The translations under genes were made by a program, and so were the position numbers. A model generated the notes under the pieces. The model was given only the letters and a program-made list of their open reading frames with translations. It searched no databases and was not told the DNA's origin. From Conoideocrella luteorostrata (taxonomy: Eukaryota > Ascomycota > Sordariomycetes > Hypocreales > Clavicipitaceae), in assembly GCA_032433595.1 (NCBI GenBank), contig JASWJB010000035.1:62001-126000 (forward strand): a stretch of DNA of 64,000 nt, written 5' to 3'. Positions 10,106 to 26,600 of the stretch are shown here, piece after piece. The first letter of the stretch is position 1. Every line of letters begins with the position of its first letter.

Positions 10106-11428
10106 GGTTCCAGTAAGAGCGAGCCCAATTGGTCATTGGGCCAGTAGAGCCGGTTAGATGCCCACGGTACACTGCTTGTGATGTATGGTACATGAAAATA
10201 TTTAATCCAAACTTACTGGCGCCCTTCACCGTATTTACAAATACTCAATGACTTCAATCATCAAGTCATTCATTCTTCTAATTTGAGCGACTTACATTTT
10301 TCTTGCTATCCGGTTCCGCGCCAACTGGCAGCTAAGACGCTCGTAATAAAACGGGACGAAACCCTTTATCGGAGAAGACGGGACCAAATGGCAAGTAAAT
10401 GGAATCGAACCAATATGCAAGATAATTAACTGCTCTTGGGTAATTAGGATAAATAGTGGATACAATCACACTCTATACACTTGGCTTAGTAGACGTTTTG
10501 CTATCCGGGATTCTGTTCAATAGTCCCTCGCGTTCTAATAATAAAGCAGGGAATACATGGGGAGCCCTAGAGTGGTCGCTTTCTCAACTACCCAAAAGCA
10601 AGTGGCAGCATTTACCTCTAAACCGAAGGGGGCACCCATATCGGATCCCGCATGGATTTCTTCTGAGGATATTTACGGCGAAATCAGCCGATGCGTTGAT
10701 CCCCTCGCCGCCGATGTTGCTCGAACGAGAAACGAGAAAACGACCATCTGGCAGTACAAGCCAGAGCTGGCCCGGGTTGTGATGCGCATCGGCGACTTCG
10801 TCTTACGATACGAGACTGGAAAAGAACCCGACCATGTGTTGCCGAATGATCGAGGAGCCAGGAGGCAGCAGCCAGGATGGCACTCATCAAGTTCCGCCTG
10901 GTTTCTAGCACGATTCGTCCCTTCGAGCTAAATCTGGAAATTATAAGGAGCGGAAATTTTCCCGGTCATAGCTTAGAATGATTACTCCGTACAAAGTGCA
11001 GATATACAGGATTCCTGCAGGTCTGGGGGTTGATAAGGCATTAAGTTTATTAACGCTCGTGAGGAGCAGATAATTGTATGATTTTTCCAGGATATAGACG
11101 TCCTAGAGAGACGAGAGAACTCGGTCCAAACTCACGACCCTTTATTTTCATGGTGTTACCAACAAATATGGCTGGATGCCGTTTACACGGATACAGAGCC
11201 GGGTTGTGTCACCCCAATGCGGGGCCGTGCCGACTGTTGTAGCTCCTCCCCAGATATTTAGCCTCGGCACTTACAACATACAAACTGCTCAGCCGAACAC
11301 CCAACACCACTAACAAAAAGCTCCCTCTCTCTTTCTCTGTTTCTATTCACATACCATCCATTCATTCATCACCCTCTCAAGTATTTCCAAACCGTAGAAG
11401 CTGTCAAACTCCCTGCATCCAGCCCACC
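10106..11428. other. Intergenic region with one doubtful ORF
   Basis: Mostly non-coding. A plus-strand ORF at 10557-10931 (GAPISDPAWISSEDIYGEIS, then PELARVVMRIGDFVLRYETG) has a protein-like composition and weakly recalls the start of fungal phosphotransferase (APH-like) proteins, but no catalytic motif follows, so it may be a remnant. A TACTCCGTAC repeat lies at 10983-10992. The part next to 11429 is the SDR gene leader, rich in CT. Confidence 0.35.
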
Positions 11429-12408
11429 ATGACAGACCGCGTCTCCCAAATCACCAACCACCTCAACTACCCCAAGGGCCTGCTCGCCGACCAAGTGGCC
11501 ATCATCACCGGCAGCGGACAAGGCATCGGCGCCGAAACAGCCCGACTATTCGCCAAGGAGGGCGCCAAAGTAGTAGTCTCAGATATTGACAGTGGTGCGT
11601 TGTCCTCCGCCCTTCCTTCACTCACAATCAACCCAACACGCATGCACGCATGCACAAATATATATACGGAGCAGACGAGATATACTCACAGAATGCGACA
11701 GCAAAAAGCGACGCCGTTGCCCACAGCATCAACCAAGCAGGTGGCCAGGCCATCTCCATACCCGGCGACATCCTCTCGCCTGACTTCATCCAAAAGCTCA
11801 TCCAAAAATCCGCAGACTTCGGCTCCGGCAAGATCCACATCATCGTCAACAATGCCGGCTATACATGGGACGGCGTCATCCACAAAATGACCGACAAGCA
11901 ATGGGACACCATCATTGCCCTCCACTGCACCGCGCCGTTCAACCTCGTGCGCGCCGCCGCCCCGTACTTCCGTGTCAAGGACGGACAGCCACGGTGCATC
12001 GTCAACGTGTCTTCCACGTCGGGGGTGCACGGAAACGCCGGCCAGATCAACTATGCGTTGGCGAAAGCCGGCATCACGGGCTTTACCAAGACCATTGCCA
12101 AGGAGTGGGGGCCACAGTTTGGCGTGAGAGCCAATGCTGTGGCCTTTGGGCATATTCAGACGCGCTTGACTGCTGCGAAGGAAGATGGTGCGTTTGTAGA
12201 GGGCCCCGGCGGCGAGAAGATTAGTTTGGGAATCCCACAGAAGCAGAAGGACTCGAAGCGTTCATCTGCGGAGGAGTACCCCGATATTCCACTGAGGAGG
12301 CCGGGCAGTGCGACAGAGGCGGCGGGCAGTATATTGGCTGTTGCGAGTCCATTGTTTTCATACGTTTCAGGGCAGACCATCATGGTAACAGGCGGGAGGA
12401 ACATGTAA
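11429..12408 (+). CDS. Short-chain dehydrogenase/reductase, 3-oxoacyl-ACP reductase type
   Basis: Two exons, 11429-11594 and 11702-12408, give 290 aa. The 107-bp intron starts GTGCGT. The acceptor at 11701 was chosen because it makes SDIDSAKSDAVA, the usual SDR spacing; other AGs add spurious residues or break frame. Rossmann motif TGSGQGIG is at residues 27-34, followed by the acidic pair in VVSDID, NNAG at 105-108, and catalytic Ser near 160, Tyr173 and Lys177 (YALAK). The C terminus holds VSGQTIMVTGG, typical of FabG-like enzymes. It should reduce a carbonyl or oxidise an alcohol with NAD(P)H. FabG similarity is clear, but the substrate cannot be told. No organelle signal is obvious. It is tail-to-tail with Dpm1. 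Confidence 0.9.
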
Positions 12409-12606
12409 GATAAGAGAACGAATGGCTAATGAAGCGTGGAGCATTCTGCTACATTGAATTGTGAATAAGCAATGGACAAACAGGTTTGGGTCAGCTCTTG
12501 TATTAGTTAATATTACAGGTTCTTACAATCATCATTAAAAGCTTTTCCTATTTTGCATTATCCCCCATGGTACCACATGCCCCGTACTTACTTTCCTTTT
12601 ATCTAA

Positions 12607-15794
<3,188 letters not shown>

Positions 15795-17090
15795 ATGGCT
15801 GACACCAATGTATCAGCATTCAGTAGAGGTAAGAATCACAAAATACTTGTCGCCCAGCATTGTCTCTTGGCAGTATACGGTTGCTTGTCTGTAGAGATGC
15901 CCATGGATGATTGATCCTGTCTGAATTGACCCACATGCCGGTAACTGCATGCCGTAGTGCCTACTCAATGGCGCCGCAAGATCGAGGGAACCCGTAACCG
16001 ACTGTATTGATCATTAACGGCTAATGCAAAACTCACAGTCGGAATTCCTGGCCAAGATGCCTCCCGCCCCCATGTTGGAGCTCCCCCGCCTGAAGGCGCT
16101 CCATTTCTCGCCGTCTGCCCTCCGGCTCCGGCTCATATGATCGAAAGAGATGCGGGCAAGCTTTCAGATAGGCAGGCTGACAAGCCCGCCGAAAAGCCCG
16201 CCGAAAAGCCCGTCGACAAGCCGGAGCCGTCCGTAGAGGAGAAGAAGCCGAATGGCGACCTCGATGGGTTCCGCCATAGTTTCGGAGACCCAAAGCCTGT
16301 CGAGGTCATGTCTGTTCCAGAGACTCCAGTTAATGGCTCGACTCCTGCTGGGGGGACTCCGCGGCCTGAGCTCAAAATCCCTGAAGATCCGGCACCTGCA
16401 CCTGCTGAACCTACTACTGAGCCTGTTATTGAACCTGTCGTGATGACTGGAGTTCAGGAGCCGAAGCCCACCTCGGTAACTTCTGCGCCAGAGGGTACTG
16501 AGAACAAGCCTCCTGCTTCATTAGAACCACAAAAGCCCGTGGAGGAGTCAAAGCCCTCGATTTTCGGCTCTCTGCCTGCTAAGGAGTCAGTTCCAGAGCC
16601 AGTTGTGAATGGGACCATGGACATTGACAAACCTGAAGCTCCAGTAACACATACTGGTCCTGAAGCATTGTCGGTTCCCGCTCCGGCGCCAGCTCCTGTC
16701 ACTGCCCCTGTGTCTGCTCCCGCACCCATGCCAAAGTCGCCTACTCCAGCCAAGGCTCCTGAGCCCACGACTGCGGTTTCTGATGAACCTGCTGCAGGAG
16801 AGAAACGCAAGCTAGATGAAGTTGCCGTTCCTGCGACTACCAAGCCTTTGACTGAGAACCAAGCAGCTCCTGATGCGCTTCCGCTTGACAAAAAACCCAA
16901 GATCGATGATACTCTTGCTCAATCCAAGCCCGCTCCTGCCGCCGATGCAGTGCCGGTGCCAACAGCTGCGGCAGAGGCCGAGCCGCCGTCATCGTCACCC
17001 AAAGCCTCCAAATCAAAGAAGGAAAAGAAACAGCCCGTGGTCGGCAGGACCGCACGCAAGACGCGAAGCCAAGGTCCGGCCGACGTGTGA
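15795..17090 (+). CDS. Proline-rich disordered protein, probably nuclear
   Basis: Two exons, 15795-15828 and 16039-17090, 361 aa. The 210-bp intron begins GTAAGA and ends CACAG. The join gives MADTNVSAFSRVGIPG and keeps the frame open upstream of the internal ATG at 16137, which an intronless model would use. The middle is low-complexity P/A/E/V/K (repeats such as KPAEKPAEKPVDKPE and APAPAPVTAPVSAP). Two basic patches (EKRKLDE, DKKPKIDD) look like nuclear localisation signals. The last 25 residues are basic (KSKKEKKQPVVGRTARKTRS). No catalytic domain is seen, and I do not assign a function. The short first exon depends on the splice reading. Confidence 0.75.
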
Positions 17091-17940
17091 CCGGCGTAGG
17101 AAACTCGGCACTCGGACATGAAAAGAATATATGGACAGGTACAGACGTAGTGTGAGCCGCATACGATGAAATGACTATTGGTTCTGGATGTGTCCTGTGA
17201 ATTTGAAAGGTGGCTTGGGTGTTTTTGGGCTTGTGATTACGACACCCGGTGTTGACCAGCTTGGGTCTATTGTTCTTCCGGTGGTTTGTTAGTGCTAAAT
17301 TGGCGTTGCGGAAATGTGTACTCAAAGTTTTAAATTTCAATAGTCAATCATTCTGTTGTGCTGAGGTTACTATTGTGTGCCCCCTTCCTTCCCTGAGCGT
17401 ATGAAATGAGATGACAGGCAGCAACAACGCGTACGTCAGACAGCTGCTCGAGCTCGGCCTCTTTCTCTTCCTCGTTCAATTTTAAGTTGATACAAAAATA
17501 TCTTATCTGGAATTGATCAAGTAACAAAAGAGAGTTCCATGCACATATTACGTCACGACCGTACATGCCGATAAATAGAATGAGAGCAAATTGACGGCTC
17601 AGTCCAGGGTAGTTGCACTCAAACCCCAGGACCACCTGGCCCCACAATTTTCCGGACGTTGCAGCCAGGGCGAGTGGTACTCAGAGGGGGAAGGGAGAGA
17701 TTTTATGTGCTGTACCTTTCCCAATCGAATCAAGGTCTTGGACGACGATGACGAAATTGAGTAAATGCATCTTTTTAGACAACTGCAATTTTTTGGGGGG
17801 GGATTTTTCCCTAGCACCACCTGCTACCATCCAAGGTTGAATTGTTTGTTGACTTTTGTTATTATTCCATAGAAAACATGCAATTGACCAATACAATGCG
17901 ATTAGCAGCCAGTGCCGCGCCAAATAATGGCGTGGCATCG
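17091..17940. other. Gene-free stretch
   Basis: 850 bp between convergent genes, presumably 3' untranslated regions. Runs of G near 17796 and AT-rich blocks occur; no gene or RNA seen. Confidence 0.5.
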
Positions 17941-18345
17941 TCAGAGGGTCCCTTTCCATGGCAAAGGGTGATCGTGATAGTCATCTCCCGTCGATCCGTC
18001 AGTCGTAAATAGAGAGCAAGCTTTTTTCACATATTTGGGCATTTTCCTGGCTTTAGAAGCACCGCATCTCGCAATGATACAATCTTCGGCTTTCTTGGCA
18101 ATAAACACCTTGTTTTCTGGATCACAGGCACAGGGGCGGTCCTCGAAGGCGCAGCCGGCCATAGGATAGGTAGCCTCAAGACAAGGTATCTGTATATAGA
18201 GGAAAACGGGCATGGAATTAGCCATTGATTGGGGTAGAGGAAGTTTTGCGAGGGAACATACTGAGCATTTGGGAAAGTCGCTGAAGCCGGCGAAAGCCCC
18301 TGGAAGAATGGTAGCAGTAGCTAGAATAACGAGACCACACTTCAT
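17941..18345 (-). CDS. Small secreted CFEM-domain protein
   Basis: Exons 18345-18262 and 18189-17941 (minus), 110 aa. The 72-bp intron (GTATGT to ATACAG) is in frame, so an unspliced reading gives a plausible but wrong 134-aa protein. Removing it brings PKCS next to IPCLEA and restores the eight-cysteine CFEM spacing: C-x3-C, GC, RPCAC, EDC-x3-C and KKAC. A signal peptide (MKCGLVILATATILPGAFA) is followed by the CFEM domain and a short acidic/histidine tail. No C-terminal GPI signal is seen, so it is probably secreted. CFEM proteins bind haem or act at the cell surface in host interaction; which applies here is not known. Confidence 0.9.
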   Translation of the reverse strand: MKCGLVILATATILPGAFAGFSDFPKCSVCSLAKLPLPQSMANSMPVFLYIQIPCLEATYPMAGCAFEDRPCACDPENKVFIAKKAEDCIIARCGASKARKMPKYVKKACSLFTTDGSTGDDYHDHPLPWKGTL

Positions 18346-20099
18346 TTTCAGTGGAGAGGATCCCAGTTCCCCGAGGCGATGAAATAAGTGGCGAAGAGAA
18401 AGCTTTAGACGGAAAGGAGGACCTGGAGAGAACTCGAGGGGCTTTGCGATGACTAGTTTATATTTGACAAGCGACCAGACTCAACATTCACACGGAGATA
18501 TAATAGTCCTGCCTTGTCTGACGGCAATATCATTGGATGTTGCGGGCGATAAAGTAGACTAACAAACTCTGATAAAGTCGTGTAGCATAATGGAGGAGGC
18601 CAAGCGAAAGTTATGCTGCACCACCTCGCGACAATTCTCCTGGAAGTCGTACAAGGGACTAGTGCGATCGCGAGTTCAACTTCGATTGAGTTCAGCTCAT
18701 ACCAAGCCAGACACGCGGACCGAAGACTCGATAAATTTTGTTTGCAATAGTGAGCTATTTAGAACTTCCCGCGACGAACATGTTGTCGGAGGCTACGCTG
18801 CATATCTGAAGTTAATTGGCCACAAGTCCTGAGATCTACGACAGGCACCCACATAAGGTGCCAAGGTGGATGGTAAAGCCGTTTTCCATTGCTGGCAAGA
18901 TCACCATAGATAATTTGCGACTTTGAGACGCCTACCGGGCCTAATTGAACACATGCCGATATATTGAAGCTGGAATGCTGTGGCAGTGATCTATCTACCG
19001 TCTTGTTGTGCAGACTGGACATGTTTGACGACGAAGAAAGGCTTCACATCAGGACCCACTAGTCGACGGGAGCGAAGCTTCTAGGCTGGCAGCTAAAGAT
19101 CTTATCAGCCATGCAAGGAAAGATCGGCGACAGTGACACACGCGTCCCTTGCCGAAGGAGATTCTTGGGTTGACAGCAAAAGCTCAAACAAAATGTCGCG
19201 TTCTGCTGTAATTTTGTGGCTGCATTTGTTGGGAAGCTTGTGTGCTCCTGGGGAGAAATTCCGTCGCACACCCGAGCCGATTCCGCTGTTCTCCCGTTTG
19301 TGGCTTGATCGAGGTGCGTCGTGCGTCGTGCGTCGTGCATGGCGCCAGTGGCGATACGCAAGCATTGCTGCAGGCGTTCGTTACTAATACCATACTAAAC
19401 ATTGTGCTTCGCACAGTAGTGCCCAGTACTGTACGGAGTATTGGACAGAGTGTCTCAGTAGACCCGGGAATGAAATTTCATGACAGTCGCCCAGAGGGTG
19501 TATACTTAAAACCCCCGCAGCCGTGAACAACTCTTGTTGATGTACCTGGTACTATTATGGAGTAGTGTCATCAAAATCTAGAGGAGTTGACGGCACTGCC
19601 TCAATTTCAGGGGAAAGTTGAACTTTGGCCGATTTCCCTGCACCATGCATGAGATTCCGCCCTGGGTAACTTCAACAGAACGAAGTGCACGTGTAACTAC
19701 GTACTATTCAGTGCCATGTGCGTTGTGGACGACTCATTGGACCGGTCTCCCTCTTTTCCTCGTATTTTCTATTCTTCACTGGCTGGTTCCCCAGCTAGTT
19801 AGCCACCCACCCTTGGACTAACTCCGTACTCTGTCCTCCGTATCTGTGGAGCTCATGCAAAGTTTGTGGGAACTGAGCAGGCACTAAGCAAGGGCCTGGC
19901 CCATCTGAGAGGCGCAGTTTCAAGAATAGTAATAATGTCTCTTCCAGCATTTTCACTGCAACCTTTTCGGTATTTTCACTGCAATTTTCACTCCTCTGAG
20001 GGGCGCGCTGGCCGTCTTGATAATTGGTACTTCGGAGCCCGCAGCTTCGCTGTTTTCCACCCACTGAGGAGCGCGCTGGCCTCGTTGTTCTTGACAATA

Positions 20100-20222
20100 A
20101 TTATTGGCGAAATAGCTGGAGGATATGTCATAATTATTCTATGATAGACTTCACTGTATGTTTTTTTCCCCTAGGAAATACACTAGCCGCTCAATTATTA
20201 GCGAAATAGCCTGAGGACGTGT
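20100..20222. repeat. Two imperfect 31-bp direct repeats
   Basis: AATTATTGGCGAAATAGCTG and AATTATTAGCGAAATAGCCT begin two copies at about 20100 and 20192, each followed by GAGGA-A/C-TGTC. A second short pair, GAGGGGCGCGCTGGC and GAGGAGCGCGCTGGC, lies just upstream near 19997 and 20066. Origin unknown. Confidence 0.6.
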
Positions 20223-22117
20223 CGCAATCGTGCCGCGCATGTGTGTCGTTTGGGTAGCCCTTTTCTCGCAATTCTTAAAGAAGAGGGTGGAAAGGAGGAT
20301 TTCAATAAGTGTCCTCGTACCATGAAACTTTTAGGGGTACAATGCCATCATTCAACTTCTCACACGGCGAAAAAAAAAAAGAAAGAAAGAAAGAAAAATT
20401 TGGAGTTGTATCTTTTGGCATTCAATTGAGGAGACATTGTAGTGTTATGTGTCACTCTCCCTAGCATCCTCCTAATATGGAAATTCACGACAGCGCTTGC
20501 CGCAAAACAGGATATCGCTGCAATGCGTCGTTCAATGAAGGTAGGCAACGGAGATAGAACGCAGAAAATTGAATGCGGGTTTACACGTCCTAGAGGTAAT
20601 TCTGAAACCAGTATACATTGATGTATTTTGGGCCGCCACTTAACGGGCGCGAGAATATCATACCCATCACCAGACAAAAGAAAACTCGCCGAGTAAAACA
20701 TCTTCTCTGCTATGCAGACGAATTGGAATCGCTGCCCACTCTATTTCACTGGAAATATTTGTATTGTGCAACTGTTTCATCCGTGACACAGTATTGCATT
20801 GCCCACATGACAATTTTCTTCCCGGTAGCACAATCTGTGGATACTGCAACTTGCGGACGGCATGTCGCTCGTCCGATCTCCTCACGTTCCAAGGAGCTCC
20901 TCCGCCGTGTCTGCCAGGTTAATTGGCTAATATAGACTGATAGAAACATGTGAATAAAAGGCACTTAATTTTTCTGCCGGTTATATATAGCATTCAAAAG
21001 TCTGAGTAAATCCCGTTGTTTACGAGTCGCGGCAGCGCATTTGCCACGTATGGGAAGGCGACACGGGCGTACCAGCCAGCCCGTGGGAGAGTCAAACTGG
21101 AACATCTGCAAAGAGCCTCCCGAACCATCTCTCCATTCTCCCTCTACGCTCGCGCAACAGACAGAACAGAAGCAGGTCAAAGTATTTATAGGCATATACT
21201 GCACAAAGTCTACAGGAACATTCGGATGATAAATCTTCCGGCTGCATAAGCCTTGATGGTCTACCTGAAATCCTGGGAAGCAAAGCCAAAGCTCCTATGT
21301 TTCGTCGATGCGGTTTCCAAATATCTGAACTTCAGTCTACGGATTGTCCGGCCCTCCCTATTAACTCTTTTTGTTTAAGGAATGTGTGAACGTTGTGTTT
21401 TTTGGACTTTGGGACAAATCGAGGAAGAGTTTTGGCGTTAGGGATTGTGATGTGAATTAGTTTGTTGCGGTTTCCGCACACATTTGGAAACAGGGCTACG
21501 ATATAATACGCATTCGATCTCAGCTGTTTGTGCGAATGAGGGGGAGCGTGCCTCGTAGGATAATTGGACATGATCAACGATTTATGCACCCACCCCATTT
21601 GACTCTTCAAGTCAGTACTGGTCAACTGACCCTTGGTGATTGTCTCACGGTTTACAAGTGCCTGTTCCCTATATTAGAATGAGAAGCTACTTGACCATTT
21701 AAACTTCCATATTTAAACCGCTTGCCATAACTACTGCGCTGCTGGAACTTGCCATTCCACGATATGATCCGACCAACCGACCGATCGACACTAGTCCTTA
21801 TTGGAACTCTAGGTGCTGTTGGTGGGGAGTTTTTGCCCACTAAACTATTTAAAGCACTCCGTAGTTTCTTGCTGAACATGTACTCCGTAGCGTGGTTTCT
21901 AATGAGGCTTAAAACCGATGGGATTAACTTAGGGAAAGAAATTCTGATTATCAACGAAAAACGTCATTCCTGTGCGATACTCCACGAGCCGGGTGCTTTT
22001 TCAGGTTCTGGTGAGCTGTTTAAGGCCCACAAGTCGTGTTTTGTCGTGGGGCAGGAGCCAGCTAGTCAACCAGTCCCGTGGCCGTCCACCGGAAGAACAG
22101 AAGACATGCTTCTGCAA

Positions 22118-22140
22118 CTACGGAGTACTCCGTACGGAGT
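22118..22140. repeat. Palindromic TACGGAGTA cluster
   Basis: Three overlapping copies, CTACGGAGTACTCCGTACGG, of the word that recurs across the window. It lies inside a doubtful ORF (21749-22324), which weakens that ORF. Confidence 0.8.
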
Positions 22141-23622
22141 GTGGAAATGTTTGCTGTATAGTCCTAAGAGCTATTTTGAGGAAGGAATGCTGGGATACCC
22201 AAGTGGCACTTTTAGCCCGCATGAGCAAAGCTCGTTCCGCAACGCCCCGCCCGTGGCGCTCAAGAGCAAAGCTTGGCTTTTCAGGCACGCGGGCGTGGCG
22301 GCACTGTCTGGTCTGGGCGATTAAAACCATTGACTGGCCGTCCTATTTATCCAATCGCAGTATGGTATAATCTTTTCTTGTCCTGGAGACCGGAGAACCG
22401 GCATCTCTAGAGCTAATGGAGCCGATGAAGCTGATAACAGTGCGATGGAGGTATGCCCCTGAACGATGCTAGATGGCTGATAATCTCTGCTGAATCTACG
22501 GCCACTTTTGGGTCTTCAGGCATGTATGTGCCTGATAAGATACTTTGACGGATGCCTCCCATTTGAACATTGACCTGTCACAGCGAACCTGCCTGCGCCA
22601 CCACGGACGGTCACCGTAGCAGACCGCGGTTCAATACGGGGTTTGTAGGGGCATTTGATGCTGGGGCGTCGATAGATTATTGTCGATGGCCATCGGAACT
22701 TGGCACTCGATCTAGAAGTCCTCGTTGGTGGGTGGGCGAGCATTGGCGGACGGTGGATTCAATGCTGGACAGACACTGGGCGTGGTCATGCAGACGTTGC
22801 GTTTGCTGCGGGTCAAGGTCTGCGGGTCAAAAGTCTCTCTCACCAATCCACGCTCCGCCAAACCACACCAAAAAGCCAAACCAGTATCGAAACCCCTGTC
22901 GTGCATGACCATGCTGATGGCCTACGTCCAGTGTTTTGGTGTCCATGCCTGCATCGAGACAACTTCTTCACTTGCTTGCTGTATTTCTCCTTTCCCTGCT
23001 GGCATTTTCTCCATCAGTTTCTTCCTCGTTTCTTCCTTCCCTTCCACTAACCTTACTGTTCAACTTTTTTCGTCGCCTTATTCCTCCCAACTTCTTCCTT
23101 CACTGTGACAGAAGTAGTCTCTCGTTTCAATCAACTTCCAACAGTCGCCTCCTGTTCGCCATTGCCACTCACCAGTGCATATCTGCTGTCCTTCGGCTCG
23201 CAACCCCGGCCTCGAAGCTCGTACATTTTTTAGCCGTGCACCGTTGTGCAAAGCGTTGTTTCTCGACACCCATATATCTGAGCGAAGCCTTTGTCTCCTT
23301 TCCCTCGAGATCTCCTGATCCCTTTTCTGGCATTGTAACAAACGGCCGCATACTGTGTGGAAGACTGTCGATCCACCAGCTGGCTATTCTGAGACACGAG
23401 CCGTCTCAACATTCGCGACCATCACCCACGAGATCGATTATCCGGTCCAACCGCAGCCGAACACAAACAAATTGCAGGAGTTGAGGAAACACACCTCGAA
23501 AACTCCCATCTGCACCCGCTTCCGGTTTTGCTTATCATACCAGTAGGGGACTGCAAACTCTAAGGTCTCTCCAAATTGTTCAACTCGCCCGCTTGGCGAC
23601 GGGTGCAACGCCTTTACCCGCC

Positions 23623-26600
23623 ATGGCAACATTTGACACAGTCCCTGAGCATTTATTCCGCAGGGACGATGACGATGCCGGCAAGGAGATTCTAAAGCTT
23701 CTCCAAAATCCATTTGTGTCTGGGAAGGTACCATTGCTCCTGCCTCCTAAACAGCATTCAAGAAATTACCGGCATCAAATAGCTAACTCTTCCTAATTTA
23801 CTAGCTTGCATCGACTTCTGTGTACTCAGCCTTGGCTACGTCACTCGGATTCACAGCATTTATTGCCATTTGTTTCTCCTTCCTGCGACCATATCACCAG
23901 GCAATCTACGCCCCGAAATCGAAACACGCAGACGAGAAGCATGCTCCGCCACCAATTGGAAAGGCGCCATGGGCTTGGATCACGCCTCTTGTTAACACTA
24001 AAGAGGCCATTCTGATGCAACAGATTGGCATGGATGCTACCGTGTTTTTGCGCTTTATTCGCATGTTGAGGAACATGTTCCTCGTCCTGGCTCTTATTGG
24101 GGTTGGGATTCTGGTCCCAGTCAATCTTACTAACTTCATAGATTACGGCGGAAAAGATAATCCTGTCAAAACCGAGTGGATGCTTAAGATTACTCCGCAG
24201 AATGTGAGGGGGGCGCCGATCTGGAGTGTGGTCGTCGTTGGCTATCTCTTCAACATTGTTGTAATGGGCTTTCTCTGGTGGAACTACCGCAAAGTCTTGC
24301 ATTTGCGCAGGCTTTATTTCGAGTCTGATGATTACCAACACAGCCTGCACGCGCGTACTCTCATGCTTTATGATATTCCCCGCCAGGGATGCTCTGATGA
24401 AGGTATTGCGAGAATTATCGACTCAGTCGTCCCTAATTCATCATTCGCAAGAACCGTTGTGGCGCGAAACGTCAAAGATCTTCCTGATCTCATTGAGGAG
24501 CACGAAGAAACCGTCCGGAAACTAGAACAAGTTTTGGCCAAGTATTTGAAGGATCCACAGAATTTACCTGCATCGAGACCAACTTGCAAACCTTCGAAGA
24601 AGGACCGGTCTTTTGACACATATCCACGCGGCCAGAGATTGGACGCCATTGATTATCACACGCAACGTATTCGAGACCTCGAAGTGGAGATAAAGGAAGT
24701 CCGAGCAAGCGTGGACCGGCGGAGTACAATGCCGTATGGATTTGCCAGTTATGCTGAAATTGCCGAGGCACACAGTATTGCGCATGCCTGCCAAAAGAAG
24801 AAGCCTCATGGAGCAACAGTTACCTTGGCCCCAAGACCAACGGATGTCATCTGGCGCAATATGCCCCTGTCCAGCGGTACGCGCAGTCGTAGGAGATGGA
24901 TCAACACTTTTTGGATAGCAGTCCTGACGCTTTTATGGGTTGCCCCTAATGCTATGATTGCCATCTTTTTGGTCAATTTGAGTAATTTGGGCTTGGTTTG
25001 GAAGGGATTCCGGACAGAGCTGCAAAGAAATGAAGTATTTTGGGGTATCGTCCAAGGTATTGCCTCTCCTGCCATAACTTCGCTTGTCTACCTGGTCTTG
25101 CCTATGATTTTCCGCCGATTGTCTATCAAAGCTGGCGATCAAACCAAGACCGGGAGAGAACGACACGTCTTGAGCAAACTATATGCGTTCTTTATATTCA
25201 ACAACTTGATCGTCTTTTCCTTTTTCAACGTCTTATGGGCCTTCATTACCGCAGTGGTTGATTCAACAACAAAGCCGGGAAAGAACGGTAAAACGAAAGA
25301 TGCGTGGGATGCCATAGTCGACGCTAATCTTGCGGCCTCAATTGTCAGTTCGTTCTGCAACAACAGCTTATATTGGATTACGTACTTGCTTCAGCGTCAA
25401 CTGGGTGCTGCCGTTGATCTCGCGCAAATATGGCCCCTCATCGTTGCCTTCTTCCAGAAGAAGTTTTCCAGCCCAACACCCAGAGAGTTGATTGAGCTCA
25501 CGGCTCCTCCTCCGTTTGAATACGCAAATTATTACACGTACTTCCTTTTCTACTCGACGGTGACGCTGTGTTTTGCCACGATACAGCCCCTGGTGCTTCT
25601 TGCCACCGCCCTGTACTTCTGCATTGACTGCTATCTCAAGAAGTACTTGATTCTTTATCGATTTGTTACCAAGACAGAATCTGGTGGGCTGTTTTGGCGT
25701 GTGGTCTTCAACCGCATGGTTTTAGGCGCAACCCTTGCTGACGGAGTGGTTCTTCTCATAACCTGGGCTCAAGGTGACGGCGGCAATCACATCCAATTCT
25801 TCGCTGTTTGCCCGTTGCCTATCTTCATGATTATTTTCAAGATCTATTGCCGAAGAACTTTTGACGATAAGATCAGGTACTACACCACTTCATATGTGGC
25901 CAGGCACCCCGAAAGCGGAATGCCTGGTGATGCACAGGGCCGTAATGACAAATTGGCCAGTCGATTTGGTCACCCCGCCTTGTACAAGCCGCTTATCACA
26001 CCCATGGTGCACCAAAAGGCCCAGAATCTTCTTCCGTCCGTATATCGTGGTCGGTTGACTGATGGCCGCGAGAATGACGGTGCCGATTTGACGACTGTCA
26101 GTGGATACTCCGACATGTATGCATTGGACTCTATGAAGGGCGGCAAGGTGGGCAAATCAGCTACAGCTGTGCCTGGTTTTGAGTACGTCTCGGAGTCACA
26201 GATGGACTTTGAGTATTATAAGAACAGAGCCGAATTTACTGAGGAGCACGGTGGTGGTGAGATGTACGGGAGAGGATCAGATATCTACAGAAGCGGAACT
26301 CCCGGCACGTTTGATGACCGGTCTAGCATCCATTCATCCAGGCCTGGGTCTCCCATGATAAGCGGTCGGGCCAGCCCAGGACAACAGCCCAGACGTGTGA
26401 TGACCAACATGTCAATGGCCATGTCTGACACGGGTTATTCCAGTTATCGACCTGCCAATGCGGTTGATCATGCGGGGCCGCCGGAGCAGCCGCCTCGCGG
26501 CCGAACTCCCTTGTATTCTCATGACAATGGAAGCTCTTCTGGACTCGTTCAGAACGCTGCTGGCGTGCCCATGGCCCCTTTACCGGCATACAGCTCCCGG

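Larger units (their letters stand above)
18346..23622. other. 5.3-kb gene-poor region
   Basis: No gene could be supported. Several TACGGAGTA/TACTCCGTA words occur (19431-19440, 19821-19830, 21881-21890, 22118-22140). Two imperfect direct repeats lie at 20100-20131 and 20192-20222. A purine tract (A-rich with GAAA units) is at 20371-20398. The part from about 22900 to 23622 is C/T-rich and fits the promoter and leader of the channel gene. Confidence 0.5.

Noticed and set aside
21749..22324. 191-aa plus-strand ORF
   Set aside because: It contains the dispersed TACGGAGTACTCCGTACGG word that otherwise sits in intergenic DNA, and shows no domain.
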